Assembly: GCA_017513525.1 (NCBI GenBank)
Contig: JAFXFC010000032.1
Coordinates: forward strand, 1 to 63,744
Source of the DNA: Clostridia bacterium
GTDB taxonomy: Bacteria > Bacillota > Clostridia > Oscillospirales > Acutalibacteraceae
DNA length: 63,744 nucleotides
Direction: 5' to 3'
Shown here: positions 53,146 to 61,875 of the stretch, piece after piece
Numbering within the stretch: the first letter of the stretch is position 1
Layout: each line of letters starts with the position of its first letter
The notes under the pieces: generated by a model
Database searches by the model: none
What the model saw: the letters and a program-made list of their open reading frames with translations, nothing else
What the model was told of the DNA's origin: nothing
Position numbers and translations under genes: made by a program

Positions 53146-54531
53146 TTATCGGCTCCTTTCCTGAATTTTGTTTGTATTTGTTTTAGGTTTGATAACATCA
53201 CGTGCATAACGCTCATACATTCTTGAATGCTCGTTGATGCTATCCATTCTGTTTACTACATCCTCAGCCCTGTATTTAACTCTGTTTAAAATCTTTATAT
53301 TCCTTCTTGCAACTCTCATAGCGGCGGTAAGAGTTGCAATATCCTCACGGATTTCGTTCTGAAGTTTTTCATCACCCGAACGAACGGCACACTTCAATTT
53401 GTTTCTGAATACATTTCTTGCTTCGTCCATTTCCTTTAATTCCTTTTCGATGTTTGTAATCAGTGCTTCAAGGTCCTCATAAGTTTCAACATTGTTATCA
53501 AGCAATAAGTTCTGTTCCTCACAAAGCTGGTCAAATTTCAAAAGCTCCTGCTCAAGATAATTTTCAACATCGTTACAATGCGGATGCTCCTTAAACATCA
53601 GCAGCCCTTTACACAAGCAAGTGTAAGAGCTACTGATACCGCTTTTGTAATTGTAAGGGTTTCCGTCAAAGAATAAGGTTTTGAAAGTGATTGAATCGTG
53701 CGTGACTCTTCTTGTGTAATGTCTTTTAGTCAGTATTACTTCTTCAATATCATTGATTGTATAGCCGTCACCAAGATCGCAAAGCCATACGGGACGGTTA
53801 AATCTTTTGTGATAAACTGTCGGCTCGGGTCTGTTGAAATCAAAAGTATATCCCTTCTTCTCCATTAACCAAATGAAAGTTCTGATGTTTGAACTGCGTG
53901 ATAAACAATCGTCAATGTGAAATTTTAATAAATCATACTGATGATTTTCTCCGTTCTTCTCTGCAAGATAAGTCATCCTTCTCGGAGCTTTATGCGGCTT
54001 TTCAACTATTGAGAATCCGTATTTGATGCAAAGTTCATCAGAAGCTTTTCTCATAAGTGCATAGCTTTGTTTGCAGGCATTGAACTTTTTACCGTCAACC
54101 ATTGAAACACTGTTTACAACAAAATGATTATGAATGTGACCTCGGTCAAGATGAGTTGCAACAATAACCTCGTGTCGGTCGCCCCATAATTTCTCTGCAA
54201 GCTCTTTTCCGATTTCGTGAGCAAGCTCAGGTGTAACCTCTCCCGGCTTAAAGCTCTGATAACCGTGAAATGCAATTATCCCGTCCTGCTTATGAAACAG
54301 CTTTTTTGTTTCCGTCATCTGGTCACGGGCAAACTCAGGATTGCAATTTATTCCGCTCACAAAATATTGCATTTCTGTTTTTTCACTTTCAACTGCGTAA
54401 TCAATTACATCCTTAAGTGATTGAAGTTCTGAATTACTGTAGTAATCATTAAGCGTTTTATCGGGATTCATTGCATAATCAACAACACTTTTCAGCGTTC
54501 CTTTAACCGACCAAATTTTTGTTACTGCCAA
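53146..54531 (-). CDS. MobA-type relaxase
   Basis: A 461-residue MOBP-type relaxase. The metal-binding three-histidine motif is visible as ATHLDRGHIHNHFVVNSVS near residues 120-138, and catalytic tyrosines lie in the N-terminal part (VVDYAMNPDKT, DYY). A long helical C-terminal region follows. It would nick the element's oriT and lead DNA transfer using another element's transfer machinery. It overlaps the MobC-like gene by ten bases. Confidence 0.9.
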   Translation of the reverse strand: MAVTKIWSVKGTLKSVVDYAMNPDKTLNDYYSNSELQSLKDVIDYAVESEKTEMQYFVSGINCNPEFARDQMTETKKLFHKQDGIIAFHGYQSFKPGEVTPELAHEIGKELAEKLWGDRHEVIVATHLDRGHIHNHFVVNSVSMVDGKKFNACKQSYALMRKASDELCIKYGFSIVEKPHKAPRRMTYLAEKNGENHQYDLLKFHIDDCLSRSSNIRTFIWLMEKKGYTFDFNRPEPTVYHKRFNRPVWLCDLGDGYTINDIEEVILTKRHYTRRVTHDSITFKTLFFDGNPYNYKSGISSSYTCLCKGLLMFKEHPHCNDVENYLEQELLKFDQLCEEQNLLLDNNVETYEDLEALITNIEKELKEMDEARNVFRNKLKCAVRSGDEKLQNEIREDIATLTAAMRVARRNIKILNRVKYRAEDVVNRMDSINEHSRMYERYARDVIKPKTNTNKIQERSR

Positions 54532-54866
54532 TATTCATCCTCCTTGCTTAACTGAAACTGTGCCGCAATTTTCTTTTCGAGTTCACGAAGAGAAAGAATA
54601 ACGGCACGTAATTCCTTCTCATTTATCCAACCTTTTGCATTTGCAGCTCTTGCAAGCTGATTCAAATTGTTACCGACTGCTCTCATTTCTCTGATTAAAA
54701 CTGTGTAATCAACAGGCGGAGTTTCTTTAATGTTCTTGTAATAAAGAAGAAACCGAATCATTTTTGACTTAGAAATTTTCATAATACTACAAAGATAATT
54801 AAGTCTTTCGTAATCTTCTTCGGTAAAATATGCTTTAACAAGTTTTGTCTTTTTGTTTTCTTTCAA
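54522..54866 (-). CDS. MobC-like mobilization accessory protein
   Basis: About 114 residues from a TTG at 54866, where AGAGGTG gives the best ribosome site; the frame remains open upstream into the oriT-like hairpins. The ribbon-helix-helix start (KAYFTEEDYERLNYLCSIMKIS) and the C-terminal MRAVGNNLNQLARAAN block are typical of MobC/BMRF-type proteins that bind oriT beside the relaxase. Confidence 0.82.
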   Translation of the reverse strand: MKENKKTKLVKAYFTEEDYERLNYLCSIMKISKSKMIRFLLYYKNIKETPPVDYTVLIREMRAVGNNLNQLARAANAKGWINEKELRAVILSLRELEKKIAAQFQLSKEDEYWQ

Positions 54867-54894
54867 AAAATTTTCACCTCTTTTCTGTTTTGTT

Positions 54895-54940
54895 TTTCGG
54901 GGTGGCTTCCCCCGAAACGGATTTTGTGGTACCAAAATCC
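54895..54940. other. Predicted oriT with paired inverted repeats
   Basis: Two adjacent inverted repeats occur, TTTCGGGG/CCCCGAAA (54895-54902 with 54910-54917) and GGATTTTG/CAAAATCC just beyond (54919-54940). They lie immediately upstream of the mobilization genes, where oriT of MOBP elements is expected. The nick position is not determined. Confidence 0.55.
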
Positions 54941-54974
54941 AATGCTCGTTAAAGTAATACCGCGTTTTTAAATG

Positions 54975-55000
54975 AAAAAAGCACCCGATTATTCGGGTGC
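54975..55000 (-). terminator. Terminator between oriT and polymerase-like gene
   Basis: A perfect 8-bp stem (54981-54988 with 54993-55000) with a minus-strand T run after it. It would block leftward transcription from reaching the mobilization region. Confidence 0.65.
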
Positions 55001-55007
55001 AAAATAG

Positions 55008-55037
55008 TTGACATTACAGGGGTGGCTGTAGTATCCT
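55008..55037 (+). promoter_or_regulatory. Promoter for polymerase-like gene
   Basis: TTGACA at 55008-55013 and a weaker TATCCT at 55032-55037, spaced by 18 bases. The AGAGGTG ribosome site of the large gene follows at 55058. Confidence 0.5.
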
Positions 55038-55069
55038 TTATACAGAATAAGTCCATCAGAGGTGAAACA

Positions 55070-58000
55070 ATGGCACATATTACTTATGAAATACCGATGC
55101 TTTCAGCAAGAGGAATAATCTCTTATGCCGAAAAGCAAAATGAAGAAACATATATTTTTAATCTTAATAACAGTGCAACCGCAAAGTGTTTAATGAATAA
55201 AGAGAATACTTTGCAGGACGACTGTGCAATGTTTTATCAGTTAATGAGTGTTTTAACTTCGGATAAATTCACTCAGCCGAAGAGCGATACAAAAATTTCC
55301 GAGCTCTCTGATGTGATAGTTTACATTGACTTCAGTGGAATTTTTGACAGAGATGCAAAGAGTGAACGTATCCGTTTAAGACAGTTAAAAGCAAAATCTA
55401 TGTTCCGTCCCGAAGGAATAAATATTGATTTGGGAACGGGAATGAAAAACTTTGTTGCCTTTGAACGCTCTGCAAGTATGAGCAGAAATGCTCGCTTGTC
55501 TTTCATAAGAAGTGATGTTTATGAAAAAGTTAAAGCAAGAATACAGCTTGATATGAACATCGGTTTCTGTCAGTTAAGTAAGCTTTACGCTTACAACGGA
55601 CTCATGTTTTCAGGCGGTACAAGAATTGAAAGCAAAAATCTTTTTGATAAAGACAGTATTGTTATCATCAAAGCTTGGGAAAACTTTATTAAAACTCACG
55701 CTGTTACTGTTACATCAAAGGATAAAAATACGGCAGTAAAAAAATACAAACGCACCGAAAAGGATATTGAATTTACTTGTGATGCATTTGACGGTGAAGG
55801 TTTTATCTCTCCATCATTCGCAAAAGAAATTGATAAACAGTTATGCGGTAAGCATATTCATTCTTCTTTTCAGATTCGTTTACCTTACATAAAAGGTATG
55901 GTACATGAGGTTGATTTTAAATCTTTTCTTAAAAGCATTGGTATATATTCCGTAAAAGATATGTGGGGTGTTGAGCATCCTGTTGATAAGATAAACCTTA
56001 TTCTTACCGATACAATGTTCAAGGGTAAAGGTTGGCTTAAAGAAAATGGTTTGGGGTTTAACGATTATCTTGACCGCTGTAAAAAATATAGACACTCGTT
56101 ATACATTTCAAATGTGGGTAAAGGAGAAAACGAAAATTTAACAGAACTGAACTTTCAGTTTTTAAATACGGTTGCAATACCAGAAGAAAAATTCAGACCT
56201 AAAGATTTACCTTTGGGGTGGAAAGAAAGTCCTTCACGTGATAAAAGAGAGTGGCTTACAAAAGCAACGGAGCAGGCATATTACGATTACTGCAACAACA
56301 GAAAACACAGAATTGATTACTATACGAAACATTTAGATGATAGTGATGAAGAGTTAAAAATCAAAGCAAGACTTGTTAACAGAAACACATTGCTCATTGA
56401 TGAGCCTTTCTTCTCTAAAGACATAGATGATATTGCAGAAAACATTTTAAGAAAGTATGCTATAGGTCAGCTTTTTGTTCAGGGTGATAACAGATATTTA
56501 TCTGCAGACTTAATGTCTCTTTTGGCTTTTCTTGCTGATGGCAGCAGAAAGTTTGCTGACATCAGTAATGAAGAATTATCCGGTAATTTCGTTTATGCTC
56601 CCGGCAACAGCTATGGAGCGGATTACAAATATTCTCTTCTTCGCAATCCGCATATATCTAAAAATGAAAGTGTTCAGGTACGACCTTTAAAAGATGTCGG
56701 ATATTACAGAAGCAAATATTTCAGCCATTTAACTGATGTCATTATGGTAGCCGATAATCCCGATATACCTATGAGACTTGGCGGTGCTGATTTTGACGGT
56801 GATATGGTAAAGACAATCGCTGATAATATCATCATTTCATATCTTTATACAAAGGAAACAGAACCTGAGTATTACGGCAAAAGTGATAACCCCTTGCCGC
56901 TTTTATTCATACCGACGGAAGAACCAATAATGTCAGATGCAAAGGATTGGAAAGCGAGATTTGAAACTGTTAAAAATACATTCTCCTCCCGTGTGGGACA
57001 AATTTCCAATGCGGCACTTAACAGAAGCATTTTAGCTTATGACGAAAATGCAAAGGGCAAAAAGGCACAGTACAGAAAAGAAACGGAAGTTCTTGCCATT
57101 CTCACAGGTCTTGAAATCGATTCAGCAAAAAGCGGTGTAAAGCCTGACCTTTCGGAATATCTTGTAACTAACAGAGCCCCGAAAAGTCTATTCCTGAAAT
57201 ACAAATCCCTTATCGAAAAACAGAATGAACGCAGGTCTTGGTACGAAAAGACTTATGACCAACAATTCAGAGAATTCTTCAAAAACACCGATTGGTCGAG
57301 TGTCAGCTCAAACCTTGAAAGACTGCCGTATTATGCTTATGAATTGAAAAGAAATACACCTAAAGCCAAAGGCAAGAGTGCACCGGACAGCGAAATTTTC
57401 ACCTTTGCTCAGAATCCTGATTGGAAATCAGGTCTTGATAAAAAGAAGCTGAACAGAGTTTCAGCACTGTTAGATGATTACGAGCATTGCTTAAAAAGAA
57501 TCCGCAATAACAGAAACAATTCTGTTATTCCCGAAAGAAAGTCCGATATTGAGCGTATTCTCTTTATGCGTGGTCAAGAAAATGATTATGACACAGACGA
57601 GCTGTATGCACTCTTTACAGATTTCACGCCCGAAGAGATTGAAGAAATCTACACTCAGATGCAGGAGTGTAAATGGCAGTTTATGCTACCCGAAGAAAGA
57701 GAGCAGTTTTTAAGGACATATCTTGTGGGTGAACGCTTTGAAAGCTACATTGAGTTATTCTGTGACTTCAGACACAACGGAGACAGAGTGTTTTCTGATA
57801 TTATCTGCGACAGATATGCGGAAAACAAGCTGCATAACCTCACATCACTTCATTTTGAAAATGACAGTGATGAAATGACGGCTATGGCTTTGGCATACAG
57901 AAACAAATCAAAAACCTATGATTACAGGGAAGCGGTAACGGAAGAATGCAGAAAGCTTCTTTCAAAAATCGTCAGGCTGAATGATGCTGTTCCCTATATT

Positions 58001-58108
58001 GCTGCAGCAGGCTACAGAAGATATATCTTTGATATTTTGCTGACAGAAACAGAGAAATACATTATTGACAGGAGCAAGTCTTATGTTGAACGAGATAGCC
58101 GAGTTTAA
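55070..58108 (+). CDS. Single-chain DPBB RNA polymerase-like protein (RdRP/YonO-like)
   Basis: 1012 residues from the ATG at 55070, placed just after AGAGGTG. The key block is LGGADFDGD, with Asp574, Asp576 and Asp578, matching the metal-binding DxDGD motif of two-barrel RNA polymerases. About 45 residues earlier, from Arg525, is RNPHISKNESVQV, which corresponds to the RNPxxHPGD-type block of eukaryotic RNA-dependent RNA polymerases. About 480 residues lie before and 430 after. Bacterial and phage relatives such as YonO transcribe DNA; the template here is unknown. It overlaps the next gene by 26 bases. No nuclease or helicase motif was seen. Confidence 0.7.
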   Translation: MAHITYEIPMLSARGIISYAEKQNEETYIFNLNNSATAKCLMNKENTLQDDCAMFYQLMSVLTSDKFTQPKSDTKISELSDVIVYIDFSGIFDRDAKSERIRLRQLKAKSMFRPEGINIDLGTGMKNFVAFERSASMSRNARLSFIRSDVYEKVKARIQLDMNIGFCQLSKLYAYNGLMFSGGTRIESKNLFDKDSIVIIKAWENFIKTHAVTVTSKDKNTAVKKYKRTEKDIEFTCDAFDGEGFISPSFAKEIDKQLCGKHIHSSFQIRLPYIKGMVHEVDFKSFLKSIGIYSVKDMWGVEHPVDKINLILTDTMFKGKGWLKENGLGFNDYLDRCKKYRHSLYISNVGKGENENLTELNFQFLNTVAIPEEKFRPKDLPLGWKESPSRDKREWLTKATEQAYYDYCNNRKHRIDYYTKHLDDSDEELKIKARLVNRNTLLIDEPFFSKDIDDIAENILRKYAIGQLFVQGDNRYLSADLMSLLAFLADGSRKFADISNEELSGNFVYAPGNSYGADYKYSLLRNPHISKNESVQVRPLKDVGYYRSKYFSHLTDVIMVADNPDIPMRLGGADFDGDMVKTIADNIIISYLYTKETEPEYYGKSDNPLPLLFIPTEEPIMSDAKDWKARFETVKNTFSSRVGQISNAALNRSILAYDENAKGKKAQYRKETEVLAILTGLEIDSAKSGVKPDLSEYLVTNRAPKSLFLKYKSLIEKQNERRSWYEKTYDQQFREFFKNTDWSSVSSNLERLPYYAYELKRNTPKAKGKSAPDSEIFTFAQNPDWKSGLDKKKLNRVSALLDDYEHCLKRIRNNRNNSVIPERKSDIERILFMRGQENDYDTDELYALFTDFTPEEIEEIYTQMQECKWQFMLPEEREQFLRTYLVGERFESYIELFCDFRHNGDRVFSDIICDRYAENKLHNLTSLHFENDSDEMTAMALAYRNKSKTYDYREAVTEECRKLLSKIVRLNDAVPYIAAAGYRRYIFDILLTETEKYIIDRSKSYVERDSRV

Positions 58109-58925
58109 GGCTTACACGGAAGCACCGACATACAAGCGTGACAACAAAAATGATAATTCATTTCTCGGCAGATTTACCCGTGAGGGCATACAAGGCTTTG
58201 AGGGATTTCCAAGAGTGTTGACCATAATCGCAAGAGGATATATGTTCAAGAACGGTACTGCTGACATTGAATATGCAAGACGGGCAATCTCTGCTTGGTG
58301 CAGTATTCCCGACAAGGATATTACAAAAGAAAAAGAAGAGTGGCGGTTCAGAACAGATTTCAGAGAATACCATAACGAATTTCCTGAGCTTGTCAGCGAA
58401 AACGGTGAAGGTTGGTTTTACAAACATTTTCACAGTGCTATGAATTTTGTCAAAAACAATCCGGACAAGTTCACAGTCAAAGAGAGTGAAAAATATGCTC
58501 TTATGGATAAAAACTTCGATACCGCTTGGCGTGACAAGGTTACTCGTATGCACTTCAGCACATATTACCTCAAAACCAAAGGCGCTTGGATATTGAGGTT
58601 TGATGATATACTTTCATCTGCTTTAGAGCTTGGTGAGCTTAAAAACAAGGATTTTGAACTGTCCGAAGAAACGAAAGCAAAGATATCCGATTTCACCAAA
58701 GCACCGAGTACAGCTAATGCACTTGAAACACTCATAAAATATTACTACGCCAATCGACAAGAGGATACAGATTGGGTTGTGCTACCCGTTGCAAACTTTG
58801 ATGCATATTTCGGCTCAACATCATTTTCAAAGAAACGCCTGACTGAGCTCGTCAAATCCAAAGCCATTGAGCGTGAAAACAGCTACAATGTGAGCAGGTA
58901 TAGATTGAATGAGGTTTTTAAGTAA
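58083..58925 (+). CDS. Partner protein of the polymerase-like gene
   Basis: 280 residues from the ATG at 58083, with AGGAG eight bases before; it overlaps the upstream gene by 26 bases, so the two are translated together. The family is not recognised. The N-terminal half is helical with many aromatics (FLGRFTREGIQGFEGFP, EEWRFRTDFREYHNEFPEL). The C-terminal 45 residues look like a winged helix (STSFSKKRLTELVKSKAIERE). A DNA-binding or specificity role for the polymerase-like protein is a reasonable guess. Confidence 0.6.
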   Translation: MLNEIAEFKAYTEAPTYKRDNKNDNSFLGRFTREGIQGFEGFPRVLTIIARGYMFKNGTADIEYARRAISAWCSIPDKDITKEKEEWRFRTDFREYHNEFPELVSENGEGWFYKHFHSAMNFVKNNPDKFTVKESEKYALMDKNFDTAWRDKVTRMHFSTYYLKTKGAWILRFDDILSSALELGELKNKDFELSEETKAKISDFTKAPSTANALETLIKYYYANRQEDTDWVVLPVANFDAYFGSTSFSKKRLTELVKSKAIERENSYNVSRYRLNEVFK

Positions 58926-59009
58926 AAAAGCTTTGTTTTATCAAACCACAATGTTTTTAACTAATTCTTATCGGTCTAAATCGTGCAAAATTAATTTTTA
59001 TTGGTTGGA

Positions 59010-59025
59010 TTTTTAGTGAACAATG
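59010..59025. other. Candidate right attachment site
   Basis: TTTTTAGTGAACAATG resembles TTTTTGGTGGAACAATG at 50428-50444 in the same orientation, with one substitution and one base deletion. It lies about 85 bases past the partner gene. If real, the element spans about 8.6 kb. Confidence 0.3.
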
Positions 59026-59097
59026 CGACGTATGATTTATTTTTTCTATTGAACGAAAGTATGATTTAGTACGATCTATACCGTAAAAAGCAAATAA

Positions 59098-59144
59098 AAA
59101 TCCCCGTTAAGCAAGCAGATTTTTTGCAATCTTAACGGGGATTT
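59098..59144. terminator. Bidirectional terminator
   Basis: A perfect 14-bp stem (59098-59111 with 59131-59144) between the convergent partner gene and the minus-strand deoxyribosyltransferase-like gene, with flanking A and T runs. The stretch 58926-59182 holds this hairpin, the candidate attachment site, and no gene. Confidence 0.8.
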
Positions 59145-59182
59145 TGCATTTATATGAATACGTTTTATACTTTAATTATTAT

Positions 59183-60283
59183 TTAGTTTTCATGTTTATT
59201 GTTTTCTTCAGATAATCTTTCATATTTTTGATATAACCGTTCAATATCTTTCCATTTTACATATTCTAAAGCATCATAGTATCTAATACAGTCATTAAGA
59301 TATGTAATGAGTCCAGAACCTTTCAAAAGAAAACATAGTTGTTCCTTTCCTAAATTTTGAACAATTACAGTTTCTACTGTTCCATCATAGAATTCAGCAG
59401 TTAAGACTCTTGCTTGTCTATCAAGTTTAAAATCGCCATTTTCACTATCTCTTGGAAGTTTTTTTAAATAAAAACCTTTTTTGTGTGATGTTTTTATTGC
59501 AGCATTTCCCCCCATGTTTTTTAATCTTTTTCTATATTCACAAAAATCTGGAAAAACACTGTCCTTGCGATGAAAATGTGCTTCAATGCCATCGAGTGTA
59601 ACGATATGATAAAAATAATCACATTCTTCAGCAACTTTAGTAATGGCATCTAAAAAGGTTTTTTCTTCTCCCCAACCTTTTTCTGCACCTAATACAATGG
59701 AACTACTTCTTTGCATCAGAAATAATTGTTTACACTTTTTTGAAAACATGCTTTCTGCTAAACCATAATGGTCCTTAGTACCTTTTACGCTTTTACTTAA
59801 TAAAGTAACATTGTATATATCAGAGATTTCCTCGGGAGTAAGCGATATACATGGATTCCAAGGATTTTTTTCTAGTCTTTTAATACTATTTTTAATAAAT
59901 ACTGAAAATTTACGATAACCTTCCACTCCAGCATTTAAATCATATTCATATGCTCTGAAATATTTAATATCAAACGGAATATCACTCATTTTATTTATTA
60001 TTGGTATGCATTTTCCTTTTAGTGCATTACGAATTCCAAACTCATAATAAACATTCGGGTTTCTATCGGATAAGTCAGCAATAACAATATCAGCATCAAC
60101 GACCATTTTAACAATATCACTCATTAAATTTGATTCAAATCTTTTGTCGGCTCTTGTGCATTCATATTCTAATTCTTCTGCAATTGGAACAATTACATGG
60201 TTGTAAATAAGATCAGCTCGTTTTCTTGTTTCGCTTCCCTCATCTCCAAGCGGACAAATAAAAGCAATATTTTTTTTGCACAT
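59183..60283 (-). CDS. Nucleoside 2-deoxyribosyltransferase-like protein
   Basis: A 366-residue protein. Residues 1-120 resemble the nucleoside deoxyribosyltransferase/TIR-like fold: AFICPLGDEGSETRKRAD near the start, then VDADIVIADLSDRNPNVYYEF and GIRNAL. Such domains bind or cleave nucleosides or NAD-like molecules and occur in several anti-phage systems. The C-terminal 240 residues are not recognised. It is encoded 59 bases after the FRG gene in the same direction. AAGGAG precedes the ATG. Confidence 0.72.
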   Translation of the reverse strand: MCKKNIAFICPLGDEGSETRKRADLIYNHVIVPIAEELEYECTRADKRFESNLMSDIVKMVVDADIVIADLSDRNPNVYYEFGIRNALKGKCIPIINKMSDIPFDIKYFRAYEYDLNAGVEGYRKFSVFIKNSIKRLEKNPWNPCISLTPEEISDIYNVTLLSKSVKGTKDHYGLAESMFSKKCKQLFLMQRSSSIVLGAEKGWGEEKTFLDAITKVAEECDYFYHIVTLDGIEAHFHRKDSVFPDFCEYRKRLKNMGGNAAIKTSHKKGFYLKKLPRDSENGDFKLDRQARVLTAEFYDGTVETVIVQNLGKEQLCFLLKGSGLITYLNDCIRYYDALEYVKWKDIERLYQKYERLSEENNKHEN

Positions 60284-60342
60284 ATTTCTTTCTCCTTTAT
60301 GAGTTAAATATTTTTACTATATTATTTAATAAGTTAATTTGT

Positions 60343-61164
60343 TTACTTATTATCAAGCGGTGTGTCTTTTACAAAATAATGTCGTTTAAGCCATGTGGAT
60401 AACCCGTCTAGTCCTGGATACATAATTCGTTCGTTTATATTCATTTGATCTAACAAATCACGAATACGCCATTTAATATTGTTTGGTATTATATATCTAC
60501 ACGTATTATTTGTATACTGTTCAAAAAAAGCCTCAATATTTTCCATTTCCATTGGAATAACTGAAAAATAACTATACTGGTTTATTATTCTTTGATCTAT
60601 TGACGGAGGCTCAATTAATACCATAGACTGATCAAGCATATCATTATCGTACGCATTCAAATCTGTTGTTATTGTCTCCAGCATATCCATAGTAAATAAG
60701 TATGCATCGTTTTTTGCAAGTGCGTCTATATACTTTTTGGGTAACAAAGAGTTTATTTCTTCAATATCAATTTTCCATACGCAACTATTATTTTTGTCAA
60801 GTTCAGAAAGATTATCTGCACTGCAGGCAAAGTGCATCGCAACTAAAGGCGAATATGACCAATCTAACAATCTTGTTGGAAGACCATGATGTTGCCCTAA
60901 AATCATTTGTCTCCAAACAGATTCTTTTATATGTGGTTCATTAAATTCGGCATATTTAGTAAAATTTCTTAATATACATTTTTCTAAATACTGTTGTTTA
61001 TTTTTGCAATTTCTCATTAAACTTGTTTTTAATGTATATGTTTCATTAGAAAGACCTCGGTAAAGAAAAGAGGACCGGTGCCTGTCCTTGTTGGTGTCAT
61101 ATTTTTGTTCAGATATCAATTCATAAATGTCAGATAAGTTGTTTATGTAAATAGTTTTTATCAT
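60343..61164 (-). CDS. FRG domain protein
   Basis: 273 residues from the ATG at 61164 (GGGAG upstream). The FRG domain is identified by SSFLYRGLSNETYTLKTSL and HHGLPTRLLDWSYSPLVAMHF, with a long charged middle. FRG proteins occur in toxins and in phage-defence neighbourhoods; their activity is not established. It is probably co-transcribed with the deoxyribosyltransferase-like gene. Confidence 0.82.
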   Translation of the reverse strand: MIKTIYINNLSDIYELISEQKYDTNKDRHRSSFLYRGLSNETYTLKTSLMRNCKNKQQYLEKCILRNFTKYAEFNEPHIKESVWRQMILGQHHGLPTRLLDWSYSPLVAMHFACSADNLSELDKNNSCVWKIDIEEINSLLPKKYIDALAKNDAYLFTMDMLETITTDLNAYDNDMLDQSMVLIEPPSIDQRIINQYSYFSVIPMEMENIEAFFEQYTNNTCRYIIPNNIKWRIRDLLDQMNINERIMYPGLDGLSTWLKRHYFVKDTPLDNK

Positions 61165-61351
61165 AAATCTTTCTCCCACATATTTTTGTATTATAATGTA
61201 TCAAGATTAGAGTACATCATTGTAAATGAAAATTACAATAACATTGACAAAAACGTTACTCTTTTCGACAAAAACGCTTATTTCTCGACACTGTAATGTT
61301 AAATCCATAAAGAATTAACATGCACCATGGTAATATTGCAAGGTGGATGTT

Positions 61352-61411
61352 ATGTTGTTATATAGTGAAACATTGAAAAAATTGTTGATATGTGATATTA
61401 TTAATTTGTAA
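61352..61411 (+). CDS. Possible 19-residue ORF upstream of PNPOx gene
   Basis: A short frame (MLLYSETLKKLLICDIINL) with AAGGTGG before the ATG lies 40 bases upstream of the PNPOx-like gene. No terminator follows it, so an attenuator cannot be argued. The rest of 61165-61451 holds two copies of GACAAAAACG (about 61254 and 61270) and no other gene. Confidence 0.25.
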   Translation: MLLYSETLKKLLICDIINL

Positions 61412-61451
61412 AAAAAGTGGTCAGTAAGTAATTTTCAGTGAGGAGTAAAAA

Positions 61452-61862
61452 ATGAACAAAGGTTTTGATAACATATTGGAAGAGCGTTTCAGTAAAGATT
61501 CGATTATCTCAATTGCGACAGTTGATAATTGCGGTACTCCGTGGGTGAGAACAGTTGATGCGATTTATATTGATGGAGCCTTTTATACCATAACTCACAA
61601 TTCAACCAACAAAATGAAGCATATCAGCAATAATCCAGTTGTTGGAATATGTGGCGAATGGTTTTCGGGACACGGCACAGCTGAAAGTTTAGGTTATATC
61701 CGTAATGAAGAAAGCAAGGACTTAGCAGATAAATTAAGAGAAGCCTTTGCATCATGGTATGATAACGGTCACACCAATGAAAATGATGTTAATACCATAA
61801 TATTAAAAATCACCGTTACAGACGGCATCATTTATAAAGACGGAAAAAGATATGAATTTTAA
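61452..61862 (+). CDS. Pyridoxamine 5'-phosphate oxidase-like protein
   Basis: A 136-residue split-barrel flavin-binding family protein. ISIATVDNCGTPWVRTVDAIYIDG, THNSTNKMKHISNNPVVGI and the ending ITDGIIYKDGKRYEF are typical of the small PNPOx-like group. Members reduce or bind FMN and F420 or act as general reductases; the exact role is unknown. GAGGAG precedes the ATG. The methyltransferase gene follows after 13 bases. Confidence 0.82.
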   Translation: MNKGFDNILEERFSKDSIISIATVDNCGTPWVRTVDAIYIDGAFYTITHNSTNKMKHISNNPVVGICGEWFSGHGTAESLGYIRNEESKDLADKLREAFASWYDNGHTNENDVNTIILKITVTDGIIYKDGKRYEF

Positions 61863-61875
61863 CGGAGAGTTGCGT

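Noticed and set aside
55070..58108. DNA primase or reverse transcriptase
   Set aside because: No YxDD motif, TOPRIM or zinc-finger primase motif is visible; the DxDGD and RNPH blocks fit two-barrel RNA polymerases better.
61352..61451. A third leader attenuator
   Set aside because: There is a short ORF with a ribosome site but no terminator hairpin between it and the PNPOx-like gene.
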